Source: JAUZPB01 sp037140715 (GTDB lineage Bacteria > Bacteroidota > Ignavibacteria > Ignavibacteriales > SURF-24). Taken from it: a stretch of 32,097 nt of DNA. Positions 15,949 to 23,813 of the stretch are shown piece by piece. Positions within the stretch are counted from its first letter, which is position 1; each line of letters begins with the position of its first letter. The DNA lies in contig JBAXDX010000027.1 of assembly GCA_037140715.1 (NCBI GenBank), positions 1 to 32,097 on the forward strand, written 5' to 3'. Below the pieces are notes generated by a model. That model was not told the DNA's origin and made no database searches. It saw only the letters and a program-made list of their open reading frames with translations. Made by a program: the position numbers and the translations under genes.

Positions 15949-18441
15949 TTATAACCCGAGCTGAATTCCAACTGTAAAACTTCTTTCAGCCGCAGGAAAA
16001 AACCCGCCGCCGACTGCGTATGCAGCATATAAATTATTAAAAATATTAGCGGACTGAGCAAATATTCTTAGGGAGTTTAACTGAATAAAGTCTTTTAATT
16101 CATAGCTAAGAAAAGCATCGGCTGTAAAATACGCATCAACGAGGTTGTCGCTGTAATCAATGAAGCCCGGATATTTTGTAAGATAAGCGACAATATTTTT
16201 ATCAAGATTATCCGAATAAAATCTGCCGACAAATTTTCCGTTAAGACTTGCAAGCAGTCCCCCCTCGTTGTATTTAAATGAAGCATTAAACATTGTGTTG
16301 GGGAAGCCGGAAATGCTGTTGCCGCTTAGGTCAATTGCAGTAACCGCCGGTTGATTTGTAATCGCATCTTTATATTCAATATACTTTAGTCCATTATTAA
16401 TATAGTTTTTACTTAGTGTTCCATTTAGGGCAATATCAAATTCATTTGTAATGTGAAAGAGGCAGCTCAATTCAATTCCGTAATGAATGGTCTTATCTGC
16501 GTTGCCGGTCATAGGCTGTCCGAAGCGGTCAATCTGCCCATTTTTAACAATCTCATTCTGAAAAATCATATAAAACAGATTCAGGCTTACAGAATATTTC
16601 TCATTAAGTAAAGAAGCGCCGGCTTCAATATCATTCATAAACTCAGGTTTAACGAGCGGTTTGGAAAAATCAAAACTACCATCGGATTTTTTTTCAAACT
16701 GAGGTTCAGAACCGCCACCTGATTCGGCTGCGTCATAATAATTTGTAAGCCGCGGTTCTTTGCCCACTCTGGCAAACGAAAGGAATATATTCTGTTCCGG
16801 AGTAATTTTATAATTAATACCGACCCGCGGGTTGAAAAAAATATTCCCGACTGAAAAATCTGTCCCCGCATATTTTTCATTATTAAGCAGATAACGGTTA
16901 TAAGACAACTGAGCTTCGGCAAGAAGGTTAAATTTTTCATCGAAAGAATAATTCTCATGCAGATAAGCATTGATAATATCTTTACCGCCATTGTATTGAT
17001 AATACCTGTAATCCTTATCGAGTCCCGCCGGCAAATTTTCTGCAAAGCTAATGCCTCCCCAGTGCTGTGAGCGATGAATCCTTAGTTCAGCGCCAGCTAT
17101 AAATTCGCCATTATCATGCTTAATACTAACGCGCGGAATCCAGCCGTATTGTTTGTTATCAACCTGTGCACGCACAAGCGCATTACCGGGATTAACAGCC
17201 GGGTTAAAACCATTTTCACTAGTTAATCTGAAGTAACTTGAATCTGCCCAGGAAGCGTCATAGTCAAAAAAACCGCTACCTGTAACCATAAACAGCGCAG
17301 AGTTAAATGAAATATTATTACTGATATTCCATTCATTCAATAGTTCAAAATGGGGCTGAGAGAAATTTTCAATTTCCGACACTCTCCTTTCAATGGAATA
17401 ACTGATATTATTTCCTGAAGCCTCCCAGTAAGAATAGTTCTTCTTTCTTAAATCATTATCCTTAATTGCAAACTTTGGAAGTCCGTTATAAGCAAGCCCA
17501 TCGGAAACCGGACCGCCATAGAAATTAATCTGCGTAGTAAAATCTTTATCGTATCGTACAGCGGATATATGATAAGCATTAAAATCCGACCATGACTTAT
17601 CCCTGTACCCGTCGCTTAATATTTTAGAAAGCTTAGCGTAGATGGAATACTTATTATCGATAAGCCCGCTTGAAAAACTCGCGCTGTATTTACGGGTGTT
17701 ATAACTCCCGACTGAAGACTGGATATCAAATTTAGGTTTATCGCTAAACGATGAAGTAATAATATTTATCGAGCCACCTACTGATGGATAACCTATGATA
17801 CCTGAACCGGCACCGCGCTGCACTTGTATGAGTTCTGTACTTCCTAAAATATCCGGGAAATCGAGCCAGTAGATATTCTGATCCTCGGGGTCATTCTGTG
17901 GAATACCGTTGATTGAGACTGAAATTCTTCTCTGATCAAAACCCCTGATACTCAGATAATTATAACCAACACCATTGCCGTTCTCGGAATAAAATGTAGT
18001 CGATGGCAAACCACTTAAATATTCAGGAATATCCTGACTGATATAATTAGCCTGGATTTCTTTTCTGGTAACTTTGGAAAAAGCAACAGGAGTAATTCCC
18101 TCTTTAGCGACTGAACCGGAAACAAGCACAGTCTGAGAAGAAATTATCTTTGGTTCAAGTTTTATTATTGCCGGAGTCTGCCCGTCTAGATCAGTAGCTT
18201 TGACGCGTTTTGAATGATAGCCTACAAATGTAATAAGCAGGAACTGGTCTTTATCTATTCCTGATAAAATAAAAGAACCATTATTATTAGTAGTTGCGCC
18301 TGTTGAAGTTCCTTCTAATAATATATTAGCTTTTGAGAGCGGCATAGATGACTCGGAATCAACTATACTGCCTTTTAGTTGGACAGTCTGAGCGGAAGCA
18401 ACAGTAAAGATTGAGAAATAAAGAATAATTAAATATTTCAT
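15949..18441 (-). CDS. TonB-dependent outer-membrane receptor, predicted thiamine receptor
   Basis: An 830-aa outer-membrane receptor. It has a signal peptide (MKYLIILYFSIFTVASAQ) and an N-terminal carboxypeptidase-regulatory-like domain (KGSIVDSESSMPLSKANI; TTNNNGSFILSGI). The plug domain follows (YLSIRGFDQRRISVSINGIP; ELIQVQRGAGSG; GGSINIIT), then a ~600-residue 22-strand type barrel ending in an aromatic-rich strand (ERSFTVGIQLGL). The TPP riboswitch in its leader indicates that the cargo is thiamine or a phosphorylated or precursor form, as for the Omr1-type receptors of Bacteroidota. The start is ATG 18441: GGAG is six bases upstream. The in-frame ATG at 18453 overlaps that GGAG and has none of its own. 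The thiN gene follows after 112 bp. Confidence 0.95.
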   Translation of the reverse strand: MKYLIILYFSIFTVASAQTVQLKGSIVDSESSMPLSKANILLEGTSTGATTNNNGSFILSGIDKDQFLLITFVGYHSKRVKATDLDGQTPAIIKLEPKIISSQTVLVSGSVAKEGITPVAFSKVTRKEIQANYISQDIPEYLSGLPSTTFYSENGNGVGYNYLSIRGFDQRRISVSINGIPQNDPEDQNIYWLDFPDILGSTELIQVQRGAGSGIIGYPSVGGSINIITSSFSDKPKFDIQSSVGSYNTRKYSASFSSGLIDNKYSIYAKLSKILSDGYRDKSWSDFNAYHISAVRYDKDFTTQINFYGGPVSDGLAYNGLPKFAIKDNDLRKKNYSYWEASGNNISYSIERRVSEIENFSQPHFELLNEWNISNNISFNSALFMVTGSGFFDYDASWADSSYFRLTSENGFNPAVNPGNALVRAQVDNKQYGWIPRVSIKHDNGEFIAGAELRIHRSQHWGGISFAENLPAGLDKDYRYYQYNGGKDIINAYLHENYSFDEKFNLLAEAQLSYNRYLLNNEKYAGTDFSVGNIFFNPRVGINYKITPEQNIFLSFARVGKEPRLTNYYDAAESGGGSEPQFEKKSDGSFDFSKPLVKPEFMNDIEAGASLLNEKYSVSLNLFYMIFQNEIVKNGQIDRFGQPMTGNADKTIHYGIELSCLFHITNEFDIALNGTLSKNYINNGLKYIEYKDAITNQPAVTAIDLSGNSISGFPNTMFNASFKYNEGGLLASLNGKFVGRFYSDNLDKNIVAYLTKYPGFIDYSDNLVDAYFTADAFLSYELKDFIQLNSLRIFAQSANIFNNLYAAYAVGGGFFPAAERSFTVGIQLGL

Positions 18442-18458
18442 TGGGTACTCCATAAAAT

Positions 18459-18491
18459 AAAAAAAGCCGTCTTTTCTTGAAAAACGGCTTT
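18459..18491 (-). terminator. Intrinsic terminator of the TPP riboswitch expression platform
   Basis: In the minus-strand transcript an AAAGCCGTTTTTC arm pairs with GAAAAGACGGCTTT (short AA loop, one mismatch) and runs straight into a T-tract. It lies between the aptamer and the GGAG of the receptor gene, the position expected for a transcription-terminating OFF structure. Confidence 0.8.
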
Positions 18492-18504
18492 GAATATTTA
18501 ATTA

Positions 18505-18600
18505 CTCTTTGACCATTTCCCTACGCTGGCATTATCCAGATCAGGTTTAAGGGTATAATCTCAGTTGCTACAATGTAGTAACACCCCTAACGGCGGCTTT
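18505..18600 (-). promoter_or_regulatory. TPP riboswitch (THI element)
   Basis: The minus strand contains the full conserved set: GGGGTG, then CTGAGA, ATACCC, ACCTGATCTGGATAATGCC and AGCGTAGGGAA. P1 can form between GCCGTT (18594-18589) and AATGGT (18517-18512) with two G-U pairs. A P3 stem is seen in CTAC/GTAG. It senses thiamine pyrophosphate; with the downstream terminator this predicts repression of the receptor and thiN when TPP is plentiful. Confidence 0.97.
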
Positions 18601-18659
18601 TAATTAGTAAAGTTTATTAATTAAAAGATATATGATACAACAAATACCAAGAACAGATT

Positions 18660-21506
18660 TTATTCATCTCCAAGCTTTAAGGTCTGACCTACAGTAACCT
18701 TATTGCCTTTAATATTATTCATTTTCTTTAATTCATCAACATCGATATCATTACTCTGAGCTATAGCAAAAAGTGAGTCACCTTTTTTAACTTTATAAGT
18801 AGCAACATTTCTGTTTTTGGCTGACTTTGAAGCAAGTTCTTTCCTGTCCGGAACAACTTCGTTATCGCTGACATTAAGTTTTTGTCCAACCTTTACCGTA
18901 CTGCCGGATATATTACTCATTTTCCGTATTTCAGAAGCTCTTATACCATACTCTTCAGCAATACTGCCTAATGTCTCACCTGATTTAACAACATGAACAT
19001 TTTCTTTTGATGATTTGCTTAAAGAATTTTTAGAAGCCTTTAAAGATTTAGTTTCAGATGCTGTTGAAGACTGTTCATCAACATCAGAATATATCTTAAG
19101 GCTCTTACCAGCCTGAATTTTGTTGCTGTTAAGTTTATTCCACTTTTTTACATCAGCTATGGAAACATTATACTTGTCAGCAATTGAGCCGATTGTTTCA
19201 CCTGTTTTAACAGTATGATGATTTAGATTACCATCCTGTTTGGCAAGATTATCGCCTAAAGCACCGGATGTTTCATTGCCGTATATCTTAAGGTTTTTAC
19301 CAACTGCAATATTATTATCAGTAAGATTATTCCATTTCATTAACTGGTCTAATGAAACGTTAAAGCGGTCGGCCAGTTCGCCAATTGTATCACCACGTTT
19401 AACTTTGTATCTGGTTAAACCACTTCTTTTATAGTTAGTTTTAACATTAGAAGCAATATAACGTGTATTTTCAACGCTCTGAACCTTAATCCTGCTTCCA
19501 ATATGAAGCTTGGTACCATGAATATTATTCCACATTTTAAGCTGTGCAATCGAAACTTTGTATTTAGCAGCCAAAGATCTAAGAGTCTCGTCTTTTCTAA
19601 CCTTGTGATTAAGCCATGAAATACTTGGGTTAATTGAAGCTGATTTAACAGAATGCTTTTCACTTGTCGACTGGTTATCAAGACTGGCATAATAGTCTTT
19701 TTTATCTTTCGGCACATAAATATTAAGCGTCTGCCCAATCCGGATTCTTTCTGTATATGAAATATTATTCCAGTTACGTAAGTCAGATGACCGTATTTCG
19801 AACAGACCGGCAATACCTGTAATATTATCATTCTTCTTAACTCTGTATTGAACAAGAGCCTTCTCATCAGGAATGATTACAACATCGCTCTTTTCAGTTG
19901 AATCAATCGAAGCTATATCTGCAGAATTCTGTTCTTCATCACTATTGGCAACAGCTTCTTCAGTACTGACTTCTTCAGTTGAAACATTCTTTGTGTTTGA
20001 CTGAACTAAATATGGAGCTTCTGTACTTTTACTATTATTTGACTTATCGTCAGCGGGTGTAATATCAGTATTAAATGCAATATCAGCAGGATTAAAACCA
20101 GCAACAGGAATCTTTAAGGCAATGCCTCTGGCTAAATGAGATCTATTCGAAAGACCATTAATCTTAGCAAGCTCAACTGGCGAAATACCATATTTTTTAG
20201 CGACTCTAGGAAGAGTTTCTCCCTTCTTTACGTAATGAAGAGAAAACTGTACCTTTGCTTCATCCGGTACCTTTACAATATTAGATGCAAACAAAGCCCT
20301 TGAGCCTTTAGGCAGTTTTAACTGATATCCACCTTCAGAATTTTCCGGCGTGCAGTTCTGAGTAAGTTCAGGATTTAACTCCTGCAAAGTTTCGACAGAT
20401 ACTCTGGCGCAACTTGCAAGTATTTTAAGATCAATCAGGTCTTTAACCGGATAAGTCTCAAACTCCAGTGGCTTCTGGAATAATACTTTCTCAAAACCAA
20501 ACTTAGCAGGATTCGATGCTATAACAGAGACAGCAATAAACTGTGGCACATAATCTCTTGTTTCCGTTGGAATGTTATTCCTGATATCCCAGAAAGTATG
20601 CCCGCCAGTTCTGTCAAGCACTCTTTTTATCTTACCTTCACCGCAGTTATAAGCCGCCATTGCAAGATACCAGTCACCAAACATTCCATAAAGCGTCTTA
20701 AGATACTTAGCAGCAGCACGCGTTGCCTTTTCAGGGTTACGTCTTTCATCAAAATAAACACCTGAGTTCAAACCATACATATTTCCTGTAGTAGCCATAA
20801 ACTGCCAGAGTCCAACCGCCTTAGCAGTAGAACGTGCAGTTGGATTTAATCCACTTTCAACCATACTTAAAAAAATAAGCTGGGAAGGAACTTTTTCTTC
20901 TTCAAATATCTTAGCCATCATAGGGAAATACTTTCCCGTACGGGGTAGCCATCTTTCCATCAGATATCTAAATTTCCCTTTGCTATAAATATCTATGTAA
21001 CTCTCTACATAAGAATTTATCTCCAAGGGAAAGTCAGAAACAATAACAACCCGTTTTGGTTTTGATAATTTCATCTCACCATTGTTTCTTATCTCCGGCA
21101 GACTCTTCTTCATCCATTCTTCCAACGCTGCAAAAGAAACACCTTCCGGCACTTCGACCAAACCATCAACAAACTTCTGATAATCTTCTGAAATTGACTT
21201 CTCCAGCTGTGTAAAAGCTTCATTTTCTTCAATTTCAGGATAATAACTTAGATTATTAACTATTCTGAGAGCTGTTTCATAGTAGTTGACAGCCTCAGAA
21301 GGACTATTAATTTCCTGCTTTGCAAGCGCGTTAACATAATTCTGACGTGCTTCTTCAAGTAATTCATTTACTATAACTGCAGGTTTTACTTTTGGCTTTG
21401 AAACGGCAGTAACTGTTTTTTCAACGTTGCTGACATTAGCAATACCACAGGACATAACCGAGCAAGACAAAGATATCATCATTCCATATAACACCGTTCT
21501 TTTCAT
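18660..21506 (-). CDS. Lytic transglycosylase with seven LysM domains (MltD-like lipoprotein)
   Basis: A 948-aa cell-envelope enzyme that cleaves peptidoglycan glycan strands non-hydrolytically. The N-terminal signal ends in SVMSC, a plausible lipoprotein box with Cys20. The SLT domain (about 190-340) has catalytic Glu217 in SMVESGLNP, then AVGLWQFMATTG, WYLAMAAYNCGEG and TRDYVPQF. Seven LysM modules follow from ~425 to the end, starting at HYVKKGETL, YRVKKNDNI, HKVRKDETL, YKVKRGDTI, HTVKTGETI, HVVKSGETL and YKVKKGDSL. They are separated by Ser/Lys/Glu-rich linkers. E. coli MltD has far fewer LysM units. ATG 21506 has GGAG five bases upstream and a TTGACA promoter at 21538-21566. The gene ends about 60 bp before the riboswitch on the same strand. 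Confidence 0.95.
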   Translation of the reverse strand: MKRTVLYGMMISLSCSVMSCGIANVSNVEKTVTAVSKPKVKPAVIVNELLEEARQNYVNALAKQEINSPSEAVNYYETALRIVNNLSYYPEIEENEAFTQLEKSISEDYQKFVDGLVEVPEGVSFAALEEWMKKSLPEIRNNGEMKLSKPKRVVIVSDFPLEINSYVESYIDIYSKGKFRYLMERWLPRTGKYFPMMAKIFEEEKVPSQLIFLSMVESGLNPTARSTAKAVGLWQFMATTGNMYGLNSGVYFDERRNPEKATRAAAKYLKTLYGMFGDWYLAMAAYNCGEGKIKRVLDRTGGHTFWDIRNNIPTETRDYVPQFIAVSVIASNPAKFGFEKVLFQKPLEFETYPVKDLIDLKILASCARVSVETLQELNPELTQNCTPENSEGGYQLKLPKGSRALFASNIVKVPDEAKVQFSLHYVKKGETLPRVAKKYGISPVELAKINGLSNRSHLARGIALKIPVAGFNPADIAFNTDITPADDKSNNSKSTEAPYLVQSNTKNVSTEEVSTEEAVANSDEEQNSADIASIDSTEKSDVVIIPDEKALVQYRVKKNDNITGIAGLFEIRSSDLRNWNNISYTERIRIGQTLNIYVPKDKKDYYASLDNQSTSEKHSVKSASINPSISWLNHKVRKDETLRSLAAKYKVSIAQLKMWNNIHGTKLHIGSRIKVQSVENTRYIASNVKTNYKRSGLTRYKVKRGDTIGELADRFNVSLDQLMKWNNLTDNNIAVGKNLKIYGNETSGALGDNLAKQDGNLNHHTVKTGETIGSIADKYNVSIADVKKWNKLNSNKIQAGKSLKIYSDVDEQSSTASETKSLKASKNSLSKSSKENVHVVKSGETLGSIAEEYGIRASEIRKMSNISGSTVKVGQKLNVSDNEVVPDRKELASKSAKNRNVATYKVKKGDSLFAIAQSNDIDVDELKKMNNIKGNKVTVGQTLKLGDE

Positions 21507-21537
21507 TTATACTCCATATCTGTTGAATTTGATATTC

Positions 21538-21566
21538 AATTTAATTTCAATTCCCATAATTGTCAA
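21538..21566 (-). promoter_or_regulatory. Probable promoter of the LysM transglycosylase gene
   Basis: On the minus strand a perfect TTGACA (21566-21561) is followed after 17 bp by TAAATT (21543-21538), matching four of six -10 positions. It sits about 32 bp upstream of the ATG. Confidence 0.5.
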
Positions 21567-21618
21567 GTTAAATATTATCAGCTTCTTTTGTAAAGATATT
21601 TAGTATGTCATCATATAC

Positions 21619-22260
21619 CTAATTTATAAATGGATTATCCTTCTTTTCATGACCAATAGTGCTGTTACTCCCGTGTCCGGCATAAATAACAGTTTCATCA
21701 GGCAGAAAAAAAAGCTTCTTCACGATTGAATTAATAAGGGTATCATAATCGCCACCCCAAAGGTCAGTCCTGCCAATGCCTTCATTAAAAAGTACATCTC
21801 CGGTAATACAAAAACCGCTCTGCCTAAAATAAAGACAGTACCCTCCGGGTGAATGACCGGGAGTAAAAATCGGCTCTATCTCCTGTCCGGCAAATTTCAG
21901 ATTCTCACCTTCCTTCAGAAAACTATCCGGCAATGGCGACTTTTTCATTTCAATGCCAAATCTTTCTGCCTGATGAGTCATAAGTTCAAGCAAAAACAAA
22001 TCCTCTTCACCGGCAAGGAATTTCGGGTTGCAGGTTTCCTTAATAAACGCATTCCCAAGTATATGGTCGATATGACAATGGGTATTTAAGAGATAAATAA
22101 GCTTAAGACTATTTGAAGAGATAAACAAGGAGATTTCATTTCCCTCCTGATCATCGCGGCAACCAGGATCAATTATCAAAGCTTCGCGGGTGATATCGTC
22201 CCAGACCAGATATGTATTTTCAGAAAATACATTAAAAATAAATGTTTCTATTTTCAGCAT
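21619..22260 (-). CDS. MBL-fold metallo-hydrolase (glyoxalase II-like)
   Basis: A metallo-beta-lactamase-fold hydrolase of 213 aa. The metal ligands are in order: THCHIDH (HxHxDH), the GHSPGG histidine, the aspartate of ITGDVLFNEGIGRTD and the late YAGHGS histidine, so a binuclear metal site is expected. The short length and the FTPGHSPGGYCLYF/GDVLFNEGIGRTDL pattern match the YcbL/GloB-like group, which acts on thioesters such as S-lactoylglutathione; the substrate is not determined. I start at ATG 22260 (MLKIETFIFNVFSENTYLV), the usual family N-terminus. A TTG at 22341 would add 27 residues unlike the family. It lies downstream of aroC on the same strand. Confidence 0.92.
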   Translation of the reverse strand: MLKIETFIFNVFSENTYLVWDDITREALIIDPGCRDDQEGNEISLFISSNSLKLIYLLNTHCHIDHILGNAFIKETCNPKFLAGEEDLFLLELMTHQAERFGIEMKKSPLPDSFLKEGENLKFAGQEIEPIFTPGHSPGGYCLYFRQSGFCITGDVLFNEGIGRTDLWGGDYDTLINSIVKKLFFLPDETVIYAGHGSNSTIGHEKKDNPFIN

Positions 22261-22375
22261 ACGGACTAAGTAACCCTTATTTATATGTGAGGAATGGCGC
22301 ACTACACTGCACCTGAAATATTCCAAAACTAAGTTTTTCAAATTCTCTAAAAATATATCCGGCTCCCGGAGAAGC

Positions 22376-22459
22376 TTATTTATCTCCCGAACAACCGCCT
22401 GATGCCCAAAAAGCCTTGTTTAACTTTCCTGAGTTCCGCATTGTATCTTCATCAGACAT
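22376..22459 (-). CDS. Possible 27-codon small ORF between aroC and the MBL hydrolase
   Basis: The minus-strand ATG at 22459 has a GGGGGA-rich stretch seven to twelve bases upstream, and opens MSDEDTMRNSGKLNKAFWASGGCSGDK, written here as MSDEDTMRNSGKL plus NKAFWASGGCSGDK, before TAA. The peptide is hydrophilic with one Trp and one Cys. It fits neatly in the 239-bp gap between aroC and the hydrolase. I recognise no family. An ORF of this size can occur by chance, so this is a candidate only. Confidence 0.3.
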   Translation of the reverse strand: MSDEDTMRNSGKLNKAFWASGGCSGDK

Positions 22460-22499
22460 TAAAAATTTCCCCCGGATTAACTTCTTTCCGCCAAGATAC

Positions 22500-23711
22500 T
22501 TATTGCTTAAAATTCTTTTTCAGTCTCTTAAACGAATTATCGATATAGTTTTTATAATTTGTCTTTGTCTCTTCAAGCGAATCTCCGCCGAATTTCTCAA
22601 GCATGAACCTGGCAACAGTCCAGGCCGCCATTGACTCGGCAATTACGGCACAGGCAGGCACAGCACAGAAATCGCTGCGCTCACGCCTCGAAATTATTTT
22701 ATCCATCGTCTTTAAGTCAATACTCTCTATCGGACTCATGAGAGTGGCTATCGGCTTCATAGCCACTCTCATGATTATCGGCAACCCGGTTGAGATGCCG
22801 CCTTCAATACCACCCGCACGGTTGGTCTTTCTTGAGATTGTACCATCACTCATAATAATTTCATCATGGGACTCTGAACCAAATATTTCAGCACTTAGGA
22901 ATCCCGTACCAATTTCTACGGCTTTCACTGCATTAACAGACATAATTGAAGCTGCAAGTTCAGCATTTAGTTTCCTGTCATAATGAACAAAACTTCCAAG
23001 ACCTTCAGGTACTCCCGAAACTATAATAAAAAAAGTACCGCCTAATGTATCACCTTTCTTCTTTGCAGTTTTTATTTTTCTTATAATCTTTTCTTCCTGC
23101 TCCTTATCCATAACTCTAACCTCGCTTTTATCAGCTTCCTCCGCAAGACTCCAGGCCGAAAAGTTTTTATCCATATCATTATTAAACAATCTCTCCGCAA
23201 AATTCTTCTTCGAACGGATACCGCCAATACTTTCGACATAACTGCCAACGGTTATCCCAAACTCCTCAAGAAACCGCCTGGCAATTGTACATGCTGCCAC
23301 ACGCGCCGCCGTCTCACGGGCACTCGAACGGTCAATTGAATTTCTAATATCATCAAAATTATATTTCGAAACTCCAACAAGATCAGCATGACCCGGCCTT
23401 GGAACTGTTATCCTGTCAACCTGTCCAAAGCTTTTGCCCGGAGTCATTATTTCAGTCCAGTTTTCCCAATCTGCATTCCTGATGAGCAATGAAACCGGCG
23501 AACCTAAAGTTTTCTCAAATCTGACGCCTGATAAAATTTCCGCCTGATCAGTTTCAATTTTCATCCTCAGCCCGCGCCCGTAGCCCATCTGACGACGCTT
23601 AAGATGGCTGTTTATATATTCAGTTGTAACCGGTATATTTGATGGGAATCCTTCAATTAATGCTGTCAATGCTTTGCCATGTGATTCACCCGCAGTAAGA
23701 AACCTGATCAT
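22500..23711 (-). CDS. aroC: Chorismate synthase
   Basis: Converts 5-enolpyruvylshikimate-3-phosphate to chorismate with reduced FMN, the last step of the shikimate pathway. At 403 aa it is of usual length. The signatures are present: TAGESHGKAL at the N-terminus, RRQMGYGRGLRMKIE, RPGHADLVGVSKYNFDD, RSSARETAARVAAC, and in the C-terminal half GGIEGGISTGLPI and RSDFCAVPACAVIAE. ATG 23711 is preceded only by a weak AGAG. A strong terminator stands just upstream (23749-23782), so aroC must have its own promoter in the ~40 bp between. A perfect 16-bp inverted repeat is embedded in the coding sequence at 22736-22774. Confidence 0.97.
   Translation of the reverse strand: MIRFLTAGESHGKALTALIEGFPSNIPVTTEYINSHLKRRQMGYGRGLRMKIETDQAEILSGVRFEKTLGSPVSLLIRNADWENWTEIMTPGKSFGQVDRITVPRPGHADLVGVSKYNFDDIRNSIDRSSARETAARVAACTIARRFLEEFGITVGSYVESIGGIRSKKNFAERLFNNDMDKNFSAWSLAEEADKSEVRVMDKEQEEKIIRKIKTAKKKGDTLGGTFFIIVSGVPEGLGSFVHYDRKLNAELAASIMSVNAVKAVEIGTGFLSAEIFGSESHDEIIMSDGTISRKTNRAGGIEGGISTGLPIIMRVAMKPIATLMSPIESIDLKTMDKIISRRERSDFCAVPACAVIAESMAAWTVARFMLEKFGGDSLEETKTNYKNYIDNSFKRLKKNFKQ
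22736..22774. repeat. Perfect 16-bp inverted repeat inside aroC
   Basis: TCATGAGAGTGGCTAT (22736-22751) and its exact reverse complement (22759-22774) flank a seven-base loop. It encodes MRVAMKPIATLM, which fits the conserved chorismate synthase sequence, so it lies in functional coding DNA and would make a strong mRNA hairpin. Confidence 0.9.
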
Positions 23712-23748
23712 TTATTGCTCTTGGATTGTTTAATATAGTTGCAAATAT

Positions 23749-23782
23749 AAAAAAAAGCGCCTTAATTATGACGCTTTTTTTT
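23749..23782 (-). terminator. Rho-independent terminator downstream of htrA
   Basis: A perfect 11-base stem, AAAAAAAAGCG against CGCTTTTTTTT, with a 12-base loop and a U-tract at the 3' end. It is symmetric enough to act on either strand. It lies about 30 bp after the htrA stop and about 40 bp before aroC, separating their transcripts. Confidence 0.85.
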
Positions 23783-23813
23783 GCTGAAATTTATTTTAAG
23801 CCTGATACCCGGC

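Noticed and set aside
16635..17045. A 136-codon open frame inside the TonB-dependent receptor gene
   Set aside because: An out-of-frame shadow of a well-defined barrel sequence, with no independent start signal.
19415..19867. A 150-codon open frame within the transglycosylase gene
   Set aside because: Same-strand shifted reading of the repetitive LysM coding region; its composition is Leu/Ile-rich with no recognisable domain, and the real frame is unambiguous.
22603..22983. A 126-codon plus-strand frame opposite aroC
   Set aside because: Antisense shadow of a conserved enzyme gene; no ribosome site and no recognisable domain.
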